Shown here: positions 1-5,187 of the stretch, in pieces
How the letters are laid out: the number at the start of each line of letters is the position of its first letter
How positions within the stretch are numbered: the first letter of the stretch is position 1
Source of the DNA: an uncultured Planctomycetaceae bacterium
GTDB taxonomy: Bacteria > Planctomycetota > Planctomycetia > Pirellulales > UBA1268
Length of the DNA stretch: 5,187 nt
Assembly: GCA_903949225.1 (NCBI GenBank)
Contig: CAJAYZ010000362.1
Location: 1-5,187 of the forward strand
Direction of reading: 5' to 3'
The notes under the pieces: model-generated
What the model was told of the DNA's origin: nothing
The model's database searches: none
Seen by the model: only the letters and a program-made list of their open reading frames with translations
Translations under genes and position numbers: made by a program

Positions 1-1464
1 CGAGGCGGTGAGCCCGTGGATGACGTTTACGGGGGGCTCATGATTGCCACCGGTGCCCTGGGCCTCGATTGAGATTCCCCCCGGACTCCGTGCCTCCTCG
101 ATCGCCGGGCGGTTGTGCGGCCAATCGATCGAGTCGTCGCCGGCGATCCCCGGCCCGGTGCCGATCGGCATCACGAGCCAGCGGAGATTCAGGAAGCAGA
201 GATGGCCGTAGAGATTCTCGTTGCGGTATTCCTCCGCCATCTCGACGTGGTAGCCATCGCGGCACAAGCCCGCGACCGGGCCGACCGGCGCCTGCGACGG
301 CTTCACGAAGGCGTCGCTGGCGGTGCGGTGGAGAAGGGTGAGATTGTTGACCACGCGAAGATCCTCGGCCCGCTGGACAAGCCCGAGCGTCTCGAGAGGC
401 AGATCGACGTTCCAGGCATTGGTCACCCAGTGGACATGCGTGTCGCCACTGATCCAGCCCTCGGCGGCGGCGTCGACGATCCGCGGCACGGCGAGCGTCA
501 CGGCGCGGCTCTCCCCCGGCCCGAGGTCGAGGGTCTCACCGACCGTGGCGTGTTCATAGCCCCGCTCCGCCTCGATCCGACAGGCCCCCGGCGGAAGAAT
601 GATCTCCGCACTCGAGTCGCAGTAAAAGAAAGGGAGACGGTGAAACCGCGGCAGCGGCAAGCCGAGGATCGGCTTGACCGTGAACGTCGGATCGCCGGCC
701 AACGGCCCGGCCTGACGGCAGGCCCCGTCGCCCCCGATTGCCCGCACCCGCGCACAGACAGGGGCCCCGGTCTCACCGTCGACGACCTTCAACTGCACCC
801 GCGCCGGCTCGACGACGCGCACGGACAGCGCCATCGTCGCGACGGCGTCATCCTGCTTCACTTCGAGGCGTGCCCCGGCAGGGGCCTCCGCAGTGGCGTC
901 GAGAACGACGAGAAACGGCTGCGTCCGGCCAGGGAGCACCGTCCAGGGCTCTGCTTGGATGACGTTCCCCGACACGCCGACGGCAAGGCGGAGAGGCACC
1001 GCGGTCGTCTGGATCAATTCGACGATCAGGTGCCGATCCATCCCGCGGGCGCAGTCGAACGGCAGCAGTGGCCCATCAGAGGCAAGCGTCTCACCATTCC
1101 ACGAGACACGGAGCGTCCCATGCTGCTCCCGGAGCTTCGCCATGAGTTCGCCGCGGCGCTCCTCCAGATCGGCAAGCCCGCGAGCCCCTGGGGACTTCGT
1201 GGCAAAACGCTGCTCATCGATCGCCTGCGCCACGAGCTGATCGGCAAGCGGGCTGCCGACCCGTCCGACGAGCGTCGTGAAGAACTCAAGCGCGAACCAG
1301 GCCGCCTGCCGATCGGCCTCGGTCGGCTCCCTCTCGACGTCCCCGCGCAGCGTCATCCGGGCCCGATGGAACTCCGGCGGATGGGCAGCCGCGATCGCGC
1401 CCGAGACGACACAGACCAGCGCCATCATCGCGGCGGGAAAGAGCCGACGTGCTGCCCACAACAT
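1..1464 (-). CDS. Exported CehA/McbA-like PHP-domain metallohydrolase (partial, 3' end off the left edge)
   Basis: The minus strand is open without a stop from the ATG at 1464 to base 1, giving 488 residues. Residues 1-27 form a classical signal peptide: Arg-Arg near the N-terminus, a hydrophobic core, and an Ala-Ala-Ala cleavage site before His28. This, plus a GGAAGG Shine-Dalgarno 9 nt upstream, fixes the start. Residues about 28-208 are not assigned. Residues about 215-328 look like a carboxypeptidase-regulatory-like beta domain (VVDGETGAPV, then FFYCDSSAEIILPPG). Residue 336 starts the PHP-like domain: GWISGDTHVHW holds the first metal motif, His343-x-His345, followed by a helix ending in RAEDLRVVNNL and by EEYRNENLYGH (His421). 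These blocks match the CehA/McbA family, metal-dependent hydrolases named after carbaryl-hydrolysing enzymes. The C-terminal metal ligands lie outside the window. The substrate cannot be inferred; it probably acts in the periplasm or at the cell surface. Family call fairly sure, function not. Confidence 0.85.
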   Translation of the reverse strand, partial: MLWAARRLFPAAMMALVCVVSGAIAAAHPPEFHRARMTLRGDVEREPTEADRQAAWFALEFFTTLVGRVGSPLADQLVAQAIDEQRFATKSPGARGLADLEERRGELMAKLREQHGTLRVSWNGETLASDGPLLPFDCARGMDRHLIVELIQTTAVPLRLAVGVSGNVIQAEPWTVLPGRTQPFLVVLDATAEAPAGARLEVKQDDAVATMALSVRVVEPARVQLKVVDGETGAPVCARVRAIGGDGACRQAGPLAGDPTFTVKPILGLPLPRFHRLPFFYCDSSAEIILPPGACRIEAERGYEHATVGETLDLGPGESRAVTLAVPRIVDAAAEGWISGDTHVHWVTNAWNVDLPLETLGLVQRAEDLRVVNNLTLLHRTASDAFVKPSQAPVGPVAGLCRDGYHVEMAEEYRNENLYGHLCFLNLRWLVMPIGTGPGIAGDDSIDWPHNRPAIEEARSPGGISIEAQGTGGNHEPPVNVIHGLTAS

Positions 1465-1473
1465 CAGCCGTGC

Positions 1474-1479
1474 CCTTCC
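1474..1479 (-). promoter_or_regulatory. Shine-Dalgarno of the metallohydrolase gene
   Basis: GGAAGG on the minus strand lies 9 nt before the ATG at 1464. It is an imperfect but usable ribosome binding site. The frame stays open upstream of this ATG, so the site helps choose the start that leaves a clean signal peptide. Confidence 0.45.
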
Positions 1480-1526
1480 GTGTTCCCGTTCTGATTTGCC
1501 GTCCTTGCGCCCCGTCAGGCTACCCC

Positions 1527-1545
1527 GGCGGGGAGGGCCCCCGCC
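1527..1545. other. Perfect 7-bp GC hairpin in the divergent intergenic region
   Basis: GGCGGGG at 1527-1533 pairs exactly with CCCCGCC at 1539-1545 around a 5-nt loop. It lies in the 139-bp gap between the two divergent starts at 1464 and 1604. No T-tract follows on either strand, so it is not a standard intrinsic terminator. It could be an operator, a structured 5' leader element of the minus-strand gene, or chance in GC-rich DNA. Confidence 0.35.
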
Positions 1546-1556
1546 ACTCCTTCCGC

Positions 1557-1562
1557 TAAACT
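1557..1562 (+). promoter_or_regulatory. Possible -10 element of the asparagine-synthetase-like gene
   Basis: TAAACT, preceded by GC, matches 4 of 6 bases of TATAAT and lies 41 nt before the ATG at 1604. No convincing -35 hexamer is seen 16-18 nt upstream; the hairpin at 1527-1545 occupies that place. The same GCTANNNT shape recurs before two other genes here, which is the main reason for listing it. Confidence 0.3.
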
Positions 1563-1592
1563 GGGAGCCCTGGGCCGACACCGCCCCCCGCT

Positions 1593-1596
1593 GGAG
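1593..1596 (+). promoter_or_regulatory. Shine-Dalgarno that sets the start at 1604
   Basis: GGAG, followed by CAGG, lies 7 nt before the ATG at 1604. The reading frame is open back to 1277, but that extra stretch overlaps the divergent metallohydrolase gene antisense and is Ser/Arg/Pro-rich. This ribosome site therefore supports the internal ATG. Confidence 0.6.
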
Positions 1597-1603
1597 CAGG
1601 ACC

Positions 1604-2932
1604 ATGATCCATCACGCCCCGATCGAACGGCTCGTCGACCTCCTCGACCCGGCCGCCGACATCATCCTCAACATGACCCGCGACGAGGCCCTCGCCCGCG
1701 TCGCTTCAGGAGATCCGGCGGAGGTCCGCGGGATCGACGGCCACTTCGCACTCGTCCATCGTGCCGGCAAGCAGATCCGCATGGCCCGCTCACTCGGCCG
1801 TCCGCTCCGCTACTTCATCGCCAAGAAGGCCGCCGGGCCGGTCCTCGTCGTCGCCGACCGAATCGACACCATTCACACCTGGCTCGAGGCCGAAGGGCTC
1901 GCCGACCAATTCCATCCCTCCTACACCCGGATGGTGCCGGCGCATCACCTCATGGAATTGGCCCTCGTCGGCTGCCCCGACCCGAATCCCATCTGCCGCC
2001 GATTCTTTACCCCCGAGCGCAATCGCTGGGGCTCCGACCTCGACCAGATCGGCAAACGCTACATCGAGGCCCTCCGGGAGGCGCTCGCCGCCTGGCTCGA
2101 CCGCGTGGGGCCGAGCGAACCGCTCGGTGTCCTCTTCTCCGGCGGCATCGATTCGGGGAGCGTTCTCCTCGTCCTCCACCACCTTCTCCTCACGCGGGGC
2201 GAGGCGCCGCAGCGGCTCAAGGCCTTCACCCTGTCGGTGGCCGATTCCGGGAGCGATCTGGCCCAGGCCCGTGAGTTTCTGGCCCGGACAAGGCTCGACT
2301 ATCTCCATGAGGCGGTGGAGATCGCGGCCGAAGAGCTCGACCTCGAGGCGACGATCCGCGCGATCGAGGACTACAAGCCGCTCGACGTCCAGGCCGCTGC
2401 CGCGGGGCTCGCGCTGTGTCGCGGGATCCGCCGGCGCTATCCCGACTGGGTCTGGCTCGTCGACGGCGACGGTGGCGACGAGAACCTCAAGAGCTACCCG
2501 ATCGAAGACGATCCGGAACTCACGATCCGCAGCGTCCTCAACAACCCGCTCCTCTACCACGAGGGCTGGGGAGTGAATGCCATCAAGCACTCTCTCACCT
2601 ACTCCGGCGGCCAGAGCCGCGGCCATGTCCGTAGCTACGCCCCAGCGGCCACGCTCGGCTTTCGCGGCTTCAGCCCCTACGCGCTCCCCAACGTCATCGA
2701 GGTCGCCGAGGGGATCCCCTTCATCGAACTCACCGATTGGGATCACGGTCGGCTCTACGCGCTCAAAGGGGACATCGTAGCCCGCGGAGTCCGCCAGGTG
2801 ACGGGGATGGAGTTGCCGGTGTTCCCCAAGCGGCGCTTCCAGGCCGGCATTTGCGAAGGGGGGGGCAATCGGTCACTCTTTCCCGCCGATCCCAGGCACT
2901 ACCGGAAAATCCACCAGAAGATCTGGGGCTGA
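1604..2932 (+). CDS. Asparagine-synthetase-related ATP-pyrophosphatase with degenerate glutaminase domain
   Basis: The protein has 442 residues and ends in tandem stops TGA TAG. Residues about 41-117 resemble the second half of a class II glutamine amidotransferase domain: GIDGHFALV at 43-51, then a block ending MVPAHH at 110-115 that recalls the PGH loop. The protein starts MIHHAP, without the catalytic N-terminal Cys. Residues about 150-442 form the asparagine-synthase ATP-binding domain. The PP-loop is SGGIDSGS at 179-186, and DGDGGDEN at 287-294 corresponds to the SGEGGDE motif. Lys388 lies in the region of the conserved lysine that stabilises the intermediate. At 442 residues it is shorter than typical AsnB (about 550-630), which fits loss of glutaminase. 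Family members adenylate a carboxylate and form an amide, and Cys-less relatives such as beta-lactam synthetase use another amine. It is inferred to be a cytosolic enzyme that uses ammonia or an amine substrate. No pathway genes lie next to it. True asparagine synthesis is possible but unproven. Confidence 0.87.
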   Translation: MIHHAPIERLVDLLDPAADIILNMTRDEALARVASGDPAEVRGIDGHFALVHRAGKQIRMARSLGRPLRYFIAKKAAGPVLVVADRIDTIHTWLEAEGLADQFHPSYTRMVPAHHLMELALVGCPDPNPICRRFFTPERNRWGSDLDQIGKRYIEALREALAAWLDRVGPSEPLGVLFSGGIDSGSVLLVLHHLLLTRGEAPQRLKAFTLSVADSGSDLAQAREFLARTRLDYLHEAVEIAAEELDLEATIRAIEDYKPLDVQAAAAGLALCRGIRRRYPDWVWLVDGDGGDENLKSYPIEDDPELTIRSVLNNPLLYHEGWGVNAIKHSLTYSGGQSRGHVRSYAPAATLGFRGFSPYALPNVIEVAEGIPFIELTDWDHGRLYALKGDIVARGVRQVTGMELPVFPKRRFQAGICEGGGNRSLFPADPRHYRKIHQKIWG

Positions 2933-2953
2933 TAGGCGCAGCGCAGAGGGCAG

Positions 2954-3316
2954 TCAACGAAGGCTGAAGCGGCGGCGCGTGACCTGCGGGGTGCCGGAGG
3001 TTTTCTGACCGACCACCTCGTGCGTCATGCCGGCCTCGAGCGTCGCGCCTGATTCGGCGACCTCTCCGCGCTCGACAAGCCCCTTTACGAACGCCCGCGC
3101 GGCAGCCGCACGGGACGCCTTCGTGGCTGGCTTCGAGGCCTCGACGGTCGGGCTGGCCGGCAGACTCGAAGCCGCCTTCTTCGTACCCCGGGCCACTCGG
3201 GCCGGCGGACCGTCCCCGGGCGGGAGTTTCGCCGGCGCCACGGGGGCCTTTGCCTGCGGTGCCCGGGCCGTTCGACGCGTCGCGCCCTGTCTCCGAGCAA
3301 CCGTTTTCTTCGCCAT
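2954..3316 (-). CDS. Small basic Ala/Lys/Pro-rich protein, function unknown
   Basis: The protein has 120 residues. It begins MAKKTVARRQ, and residues 1-72 are low-complexity, rich in Ala, Lys, Arg and Pro, and probably disordered. Residues about 73-120 differ clearly: a mixed-charge segment (AFVKGLVERGEVAESG), then THEVVGQ and a basic end RRRFSLR. Such a segment looks like a conserved short module, and I have the impression of similar C-termini in planctomycete hypothetical proteins, but I cannot name a family. The start is well supported by GGAGG 7 nt upstream and a candidate promoter just before it. It lies 50 bp downstream of the M4-like peptidase gene on the same strand and converges on the asparagine-synthetase-like gene with a 21-bp gap. 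Nucleic-acid binding through the tail is one possibility (inference only). There is no signal peptide or membrane segment. Confidence 0.72.
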   Translation of the reverse strand: MAKKTVARRQGATRRTARAPQAKAPVAPAKLPPGDGPPARVARGTKKAASSLPASPTVEASKPATKASRAAAARAFVKGLVERGEVAESGATLEAGMTHEVVGQKTSGTPQVTRRRFSLR

Positions 3317-3323
3317 GGCGGAT

Positions 3324-3328
3324 CCTCC
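3324..3328 (-). promoter_or_regulatory. Strong Shine-Dalgarno of the small basic protein
   Basis: GGAGG on the minus strand, 7 nt before the ATG at 3316, is the best ribosome binding site in the window. It supports this small ORF as a translated gene. Confidence 0.7.
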
Positions 3329-3335
3329 GCTGGCG

Positions 3336-3364
3336 ATTCTAGCACCCGTCCACGGCCCTGTCCC
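3336..3364 (-). promoter_or_regulatory. Candidate sigma70-type promoter of the small basic protein
   Basis: On the minus strand, GGGACA (3364-3359, 4 of 6 to TTGACA) is followed by exactly 17 nt and then TAGAAT (3341-3336, 5 of 6 to TATAAT). Transcription would start near 3329, giving a very short leader that just holds the GGAGG site. The -35 hexamer begins 2 nt after the stop codon of the upstream peptidase gene, so the small gene may have its own promoter in addition to read-through. Confidence 0.5.
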
Positions 3365-3366
3365 TA

Positions 3367-4884
3367 TCAGCCGGCCCCGTCAAACCTCAATCGCGACAGT
3401 CGCAGGTGTCCGTCGGTGCGGGAAAGCGCGTGCGTCGCCCGCCGACCAGACCCACGAGCAGTGGCGGCAATGCCTCGAACGCGGGTCCAGGCCGGCAGTT
3501 CGATCCGCTGGTTCTCAAACAAAACCCCGATGAAGCGATCGGCCGAACGCTCCAGTGCCGCCGTGGAATCGGCGACCGACAGGGTGCGTTTGCCCGTCGG
3601 GACGGCCATGGTTCCTCCGCTGCGGGGAACATCGACGAGAATCCCTGCGCTCGAAAGGCCATAGGGAGCGGCGTCGATCTCGAGTGTCTGCTGCTCGCCA
3701 CCGGTGGCCACGGCCGCCATCCGCAGGCGTGCGGCCTGCGTTCCGTCCGCCGTGGTCGAGCGATCCACAGGCGCCGCCGCCATGAGGATCCGACGACCGA
3801 CGAGGACGTCCCTGATTACGCCCCCGTAGCGGCCAGCGAAGGCCGCGCCGTCCGCGTCGATCATGCGGGTGCCGACCTGCGCGAAAAAGTCTGGTTGGAG
3901 GGGGGCGCTGGCGACGGCATCGATTAGCAGTCGGGCCGCGTCAGCGGCGACGGCGGCAAGGTCGTCGGCCGATGGCGAAGCGACCGTCTCGCGGAGCATC
4001 CCCGACAGCAGCTCATGAAAAGCTCCGGTGAACACCCGAGAGAACGCATGCGGCTCAGCGCTGAGTTCCTTCGCCGGGGCGTTGGCCGGCAGCGACTCCG
4101 GAGCAACATACTTCCAGCGATTGAACGCGTTGCGAAGACAGTCCGGCTCGGCGGCCGCTGGATTGGCCTGCCGTACGGCAGCCCCCAACTGCTCGGCGAT
4201 CCGCGACAGCGGCGAGGCCTTGTTGGCGACCAGCGCTCCCAGCACCTTCTGGCGGACCTGCGGCAGGGCGAGGGCCGCGAGCATCGCCGTGATGTCGCCG
4301 AACGACTCATGGAATGCCGCCACCTCGATGAACGGGGCATCCCAGAGATCGGGGCGGAGGGCGTCGAGACAGGCGTGGCCGGTTTCGTGGCAGACGACGT
4401 CGGGGCTCTCGCCGGAATAGACCGCGGCCCTTCCCCGCCCGGCATGGAAAAAGGCGAGTTGCGTCCGGTCGTAATAGGCATTGAGATCGCTCCCCGCATC
4501 GAGCGACACTGGCAACGTAGCCCCCGGCTGCCAACGGTTGACCTTCTGGCGCGCAAGCAACGGCGCCCACAGGTCAGCCGTGCGGCGGAGCGAATCCGCG
4601 GCGGACCAGTGGCGGAAATCCGCCGTTCCCGGCTCGTAGCGCCCGGCAGGGATCGCCTCCCCAACGATCGAAAACGAAAACGGGGCGGCGTCGAGCGCGG
4701 GAACAGGCCGCTCCATCAGCCCCCAGGGCGACGCGGGATCGTCGATCCAGGCCTGAATCACCGCTTCGATAGCCTCTCTCAGCACCCCGGCGTTTGGTTT
4801 CGGCCCCTTGCGCTGCGCGCCTCCATCGCCCCGCCTCACCGGCTTCGACCTGACTCGCTTCGACGATTTCTTCTTCCCGGCCAT
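3367..4884 (-). CDS. Thermolysin-like (M4-like) zinc metallopeptidase with polybasic N-terminal tail, no signal peptide
   Basis: From the ATG at 4884 the protein has 505 residues. Residues 1-32 are Lys/Arg-rich (MAGKKKSSKRVR), with no hydrophobic segment. Residues 135-141 (NAYYDRT) precede the zinc site HETGH at 166-170. Glu193 in HESFGD, 23 residues after the second His, fits the third zinc ligand with its E-x3-D pattern, as in thermolysin. EPHAFSRVFTGAFHE from residue 277 places His279 where M4 enzymes have the transition-state His (thermolysin His231). An alpha-helical segment to about 362 resembles the M4 C-terminal domain. Residues about 368-505 are a beta-rich region not assigned. M4 enzymes are normally secreted with a signal and propeptide; both are absent, so a cytosolic or nucleoid-associated role is inferred. 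An in-frame TTG at 4908 would add 8 residues, but GAGAGA 6 nt upstream favours 4884. Substrate unknown. Confidence 0.85.
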   Translation of the reverse strand: MAGKKKSSKRVRSKPVRRGDGGAQRKGPKPNAGVLREAIEAVIQAWIDDPASPWGLMERPVPALDAAPFSFSIVGEAIPAGRYEPGTADFRHWSAADSLRRTADLWAPLLARQKVNRWQPGATLPVSLDAGSDLNAYYDRTQLAFFHAGRGRAAVYSGESPDVVCHETGHACLDALRPDLWDAPFIEVAAFHESFGDITAMLAALALPQVRQKVLGALVANKASPLSRIAEQLGAAVRQANPAAAEPDCLRNAFNRWKYVAPESLPANAPAKELSAEPHAFSRVFTGAFHELLSGMLRETVASPSADDLAAVAADAARLLIDAVASAPLQPDFFAQVGTRMIDADGAAFAGRYGGVIRDVLVGRRILMAAAPVDRSTTADGTQAARLRMAAVATGGEQQTLEIDAAPYGLSSAGILVDVPRSGGTMAVPTGKRTLSVADSTAALERSADRFIGVLFENQRIELPAWTRVRGIAATARGSGRRATHALSRTDGHLRLSRLRFDGAG

Positions 4885-4890
4885 GACGAT

Positions 4891-4898
4891 TCTCTCTC
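4891..4898 (-). promoter_or_regulatory. Purine-rich ribosome site deciding the peptidase start
   Basis: GAGAGAGA on the minus strand lies 6 nt before the ATG at 4884. The in-frame TTG at 4908 (MVKRERIV reading) lacks a comparable site at proper spacing, so the ATG is preferred. Confidence 0.45.
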
Positions 4899-4932
4899 GC
4901 TTCACCAATTACTGTACGTGAGTTCATCTCCT

Positions 4933-4938
4933 AGCATA
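4933..4938 (-). promoter_or_regulatory. Possible -10 element of the M4-like peptidase gene
   Basis: TATGCT on the minus strand, preceded by GC, matches 4 of 6 bases of TATAAT and lies 48 nt before the ATG at 4884. No good -35 is seen at 17 nt; the bases there are a T-run. It is listed because the gap between this gene and its upstream neighbour is 90 bp and the GCTANNNT shape recurs in the window. Confidence 0.28.
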
Positions 4939-4974
4939 GCCACGCGGGCGACGGACAAAAACGTTCGGTCGCAA

Positions 4975-5187
4975 TCACTTGTCGACGGCCGTGTGGGCAA
5001 AGCGGTGCCGAGCGGCGGAATCGAGGAGGCCGACCGGGTCGAAGGCTGCCAAGCGATCCCGGAGCCGCTCGGGAAGCGCCTCGCCTCCGGCGATAAGGTC
5101 GGCCCGCGCCGCCGAAAGGGCCGCCCGGAGCGGCGCGTGGCGTGCGGCGAGGAATCCCTGCGACGTCGTCGTCTCCCCCTGGCCATA
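4975..5187 (-). CDS. C-terminal 70 residues of an unrecognised Ala-rich protein (partial, 5' end off the right edge)
   Basis: The minus-strand frame from the right edge, starting YGQGETTTSQGF, is open to a TGA at 4977-4975. It is rich in Ala, Leu and Arg, and the stretch AARHAPLRAALSAARADLI looks helical. It ends RHRFAHTAVDK. Its composition is protein-like, unlike the competing frame beginning MARGRRRRRR on the same strand. No motif allows a family call from this fragment. It lies 90 bp upstream of the M4-like peptidase gene on the same strand, so it could head the same transcript, though that gap may hold a promoter. Confidence 0.6.
   Translation of the reverse strand, partial: YGQGETTTSQGFLAARHAPLRAALSAARADLIAGGEALPERLRDRLAAFDPVGLLDSAARHRFAHTAVDK

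Noticed and set aside
115..1494. Long plus-strand ORF of 459 codons
   Set aside because: It is the exact antisense register of the minus-strand metallohydrolase gene. Its product is Arg/Pro/His-rich with no motif, while the other strand has a signal peptide and family motifs.
1277..1603. N-terminal extension of the asparagine-synthetase-like ORF
   Set aside because: The frame is open, but it lies antisense to the neighbouring gene and its promoter region, is Ser/Arg/Pro-rich, and the ATG at 1604 has a good Shine-Dalgarno.
1790..2746. Minus-strand ORF of 318 codons
   Set aside because: It is antisense to the asparagine-synthetase-like gene, which has clear PP-loop motifs. It has no recognisable features of its own.
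2933..2953. Bidirectional terminator between the convergent genes
   Set aside because: The 21-bp gap has only a tiny GCGC-A-GCGC repeat that cannot form a proper hairpin, and no T-tract on either strand.
3027..3533. Plus-strand ORF of 168 codons
   Set aside because: It runs antisense through the small basic protein, its promoter gap and the 3' end of the peptidase gene. Both minus-strand genes have better support.
3924..4664. Minus-strand ORF of 246 codons inside the peptidase gene
   Set aside because: It is a shifted-frame shadow, very Arg/Ser/Pro-rich, of the frame that carries HETGH and the other catalytic blocks.
4574..4927. Minus-strand ORF starting at the ATG at 4927
   Set aside because: An AGGAG sequence directly abuts the ATG, too close to act as a ribosome site. 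The product is a frame-shifted shadow of the peptidase N-terminus.
4955..4974. Intrinsic terminator after the right-edge gene
   Set aside because: A short T-run exists on the minus strand, but no stable GC stem precedes it.
4902..5186. Minus-strand ORF beginning MARGRRRRRR
   Set aside because: Its Arg/Ser/Pro-rich composition is typical of an out-of-frame reading. The alternative frame ending at 4975 is Ala/Leu-rich and protein-like.

Overview
The DNA is strongly GC-rich, roughly two thirds G+C by eye, with compact gene spacing. The gene content resembles Planctomycetota, perhaps a Pirellulales-like lineage: an exported CehA/McbA-type PHP metallohydrolase with a carboxypeptidase-regulatory-like domain in front, an asparagine-synthetase-like protein with a degenerate N-terminal domain, and two proteins with Lys/Arg/Ala-rich tails. 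This assignment rests on protein style alone, because the window holds no rRNA or other marker gene.

Layout from left to right. (1) Positions 1-1464, minus strand: the N-terminal 488 residues of an exported CehA/McbA-like metallohydrolase whose 3' end lies beyond the left edge. It is easily missed, because the opposite strand carries a long spurious ORF in the same codon register. (2) Positions 1465-1603: a 139-bp divergent intergenic region with a perfect GC-rich hairpin and a possible -10 element. (3) Positions 1604-2932, plus strand: an asparagine-synthetase-related ATP-pyrophosphatase. It keeps the PP-loop but has only a remnant of the glutaminase domain and no catalytic N-terminal Cys. 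(4) Positions 2954-3316, minus strand: a small basic Ala/Lys/Pro-rich protein with a distinct C-terminal segment. It converges on the previous gene with a 21-bp gap and has a good Shine-Dalgarno and a candidate promoter. (5) Positions 3367-4884, minus strand: a thermolysin-like (M4-like) zinc peptidase with HETGH, the downstream Glu and a likely third catalytic His. It has no signal peptide or propeptide and starts with a polybasic tail. (6) Positions 4975-5187, minus strand: the C-terminal 70 residues of an unrecognised Ala-rich protein entering from the right edge.

The three right-hand genes are collinear on the minus strand with gaps of 90 and 50 bp. They could be one transcript, but candidate promoters in both gaps allow separate transcription. 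The first two genes are divergent and could share a control region. Nothing ties all the genes into one pathway. I see no rRNA, tRNA, CRISPR array, transposase or long repeat. No gap between genes exceeds 300 bp. I do not see convincing evidence for a new multi-gene system. The best leads are the cytosolic-looking M4-like peptidase next to a small polybasic protein, and the Cys-less asparagine-synthetase-like enzyme.
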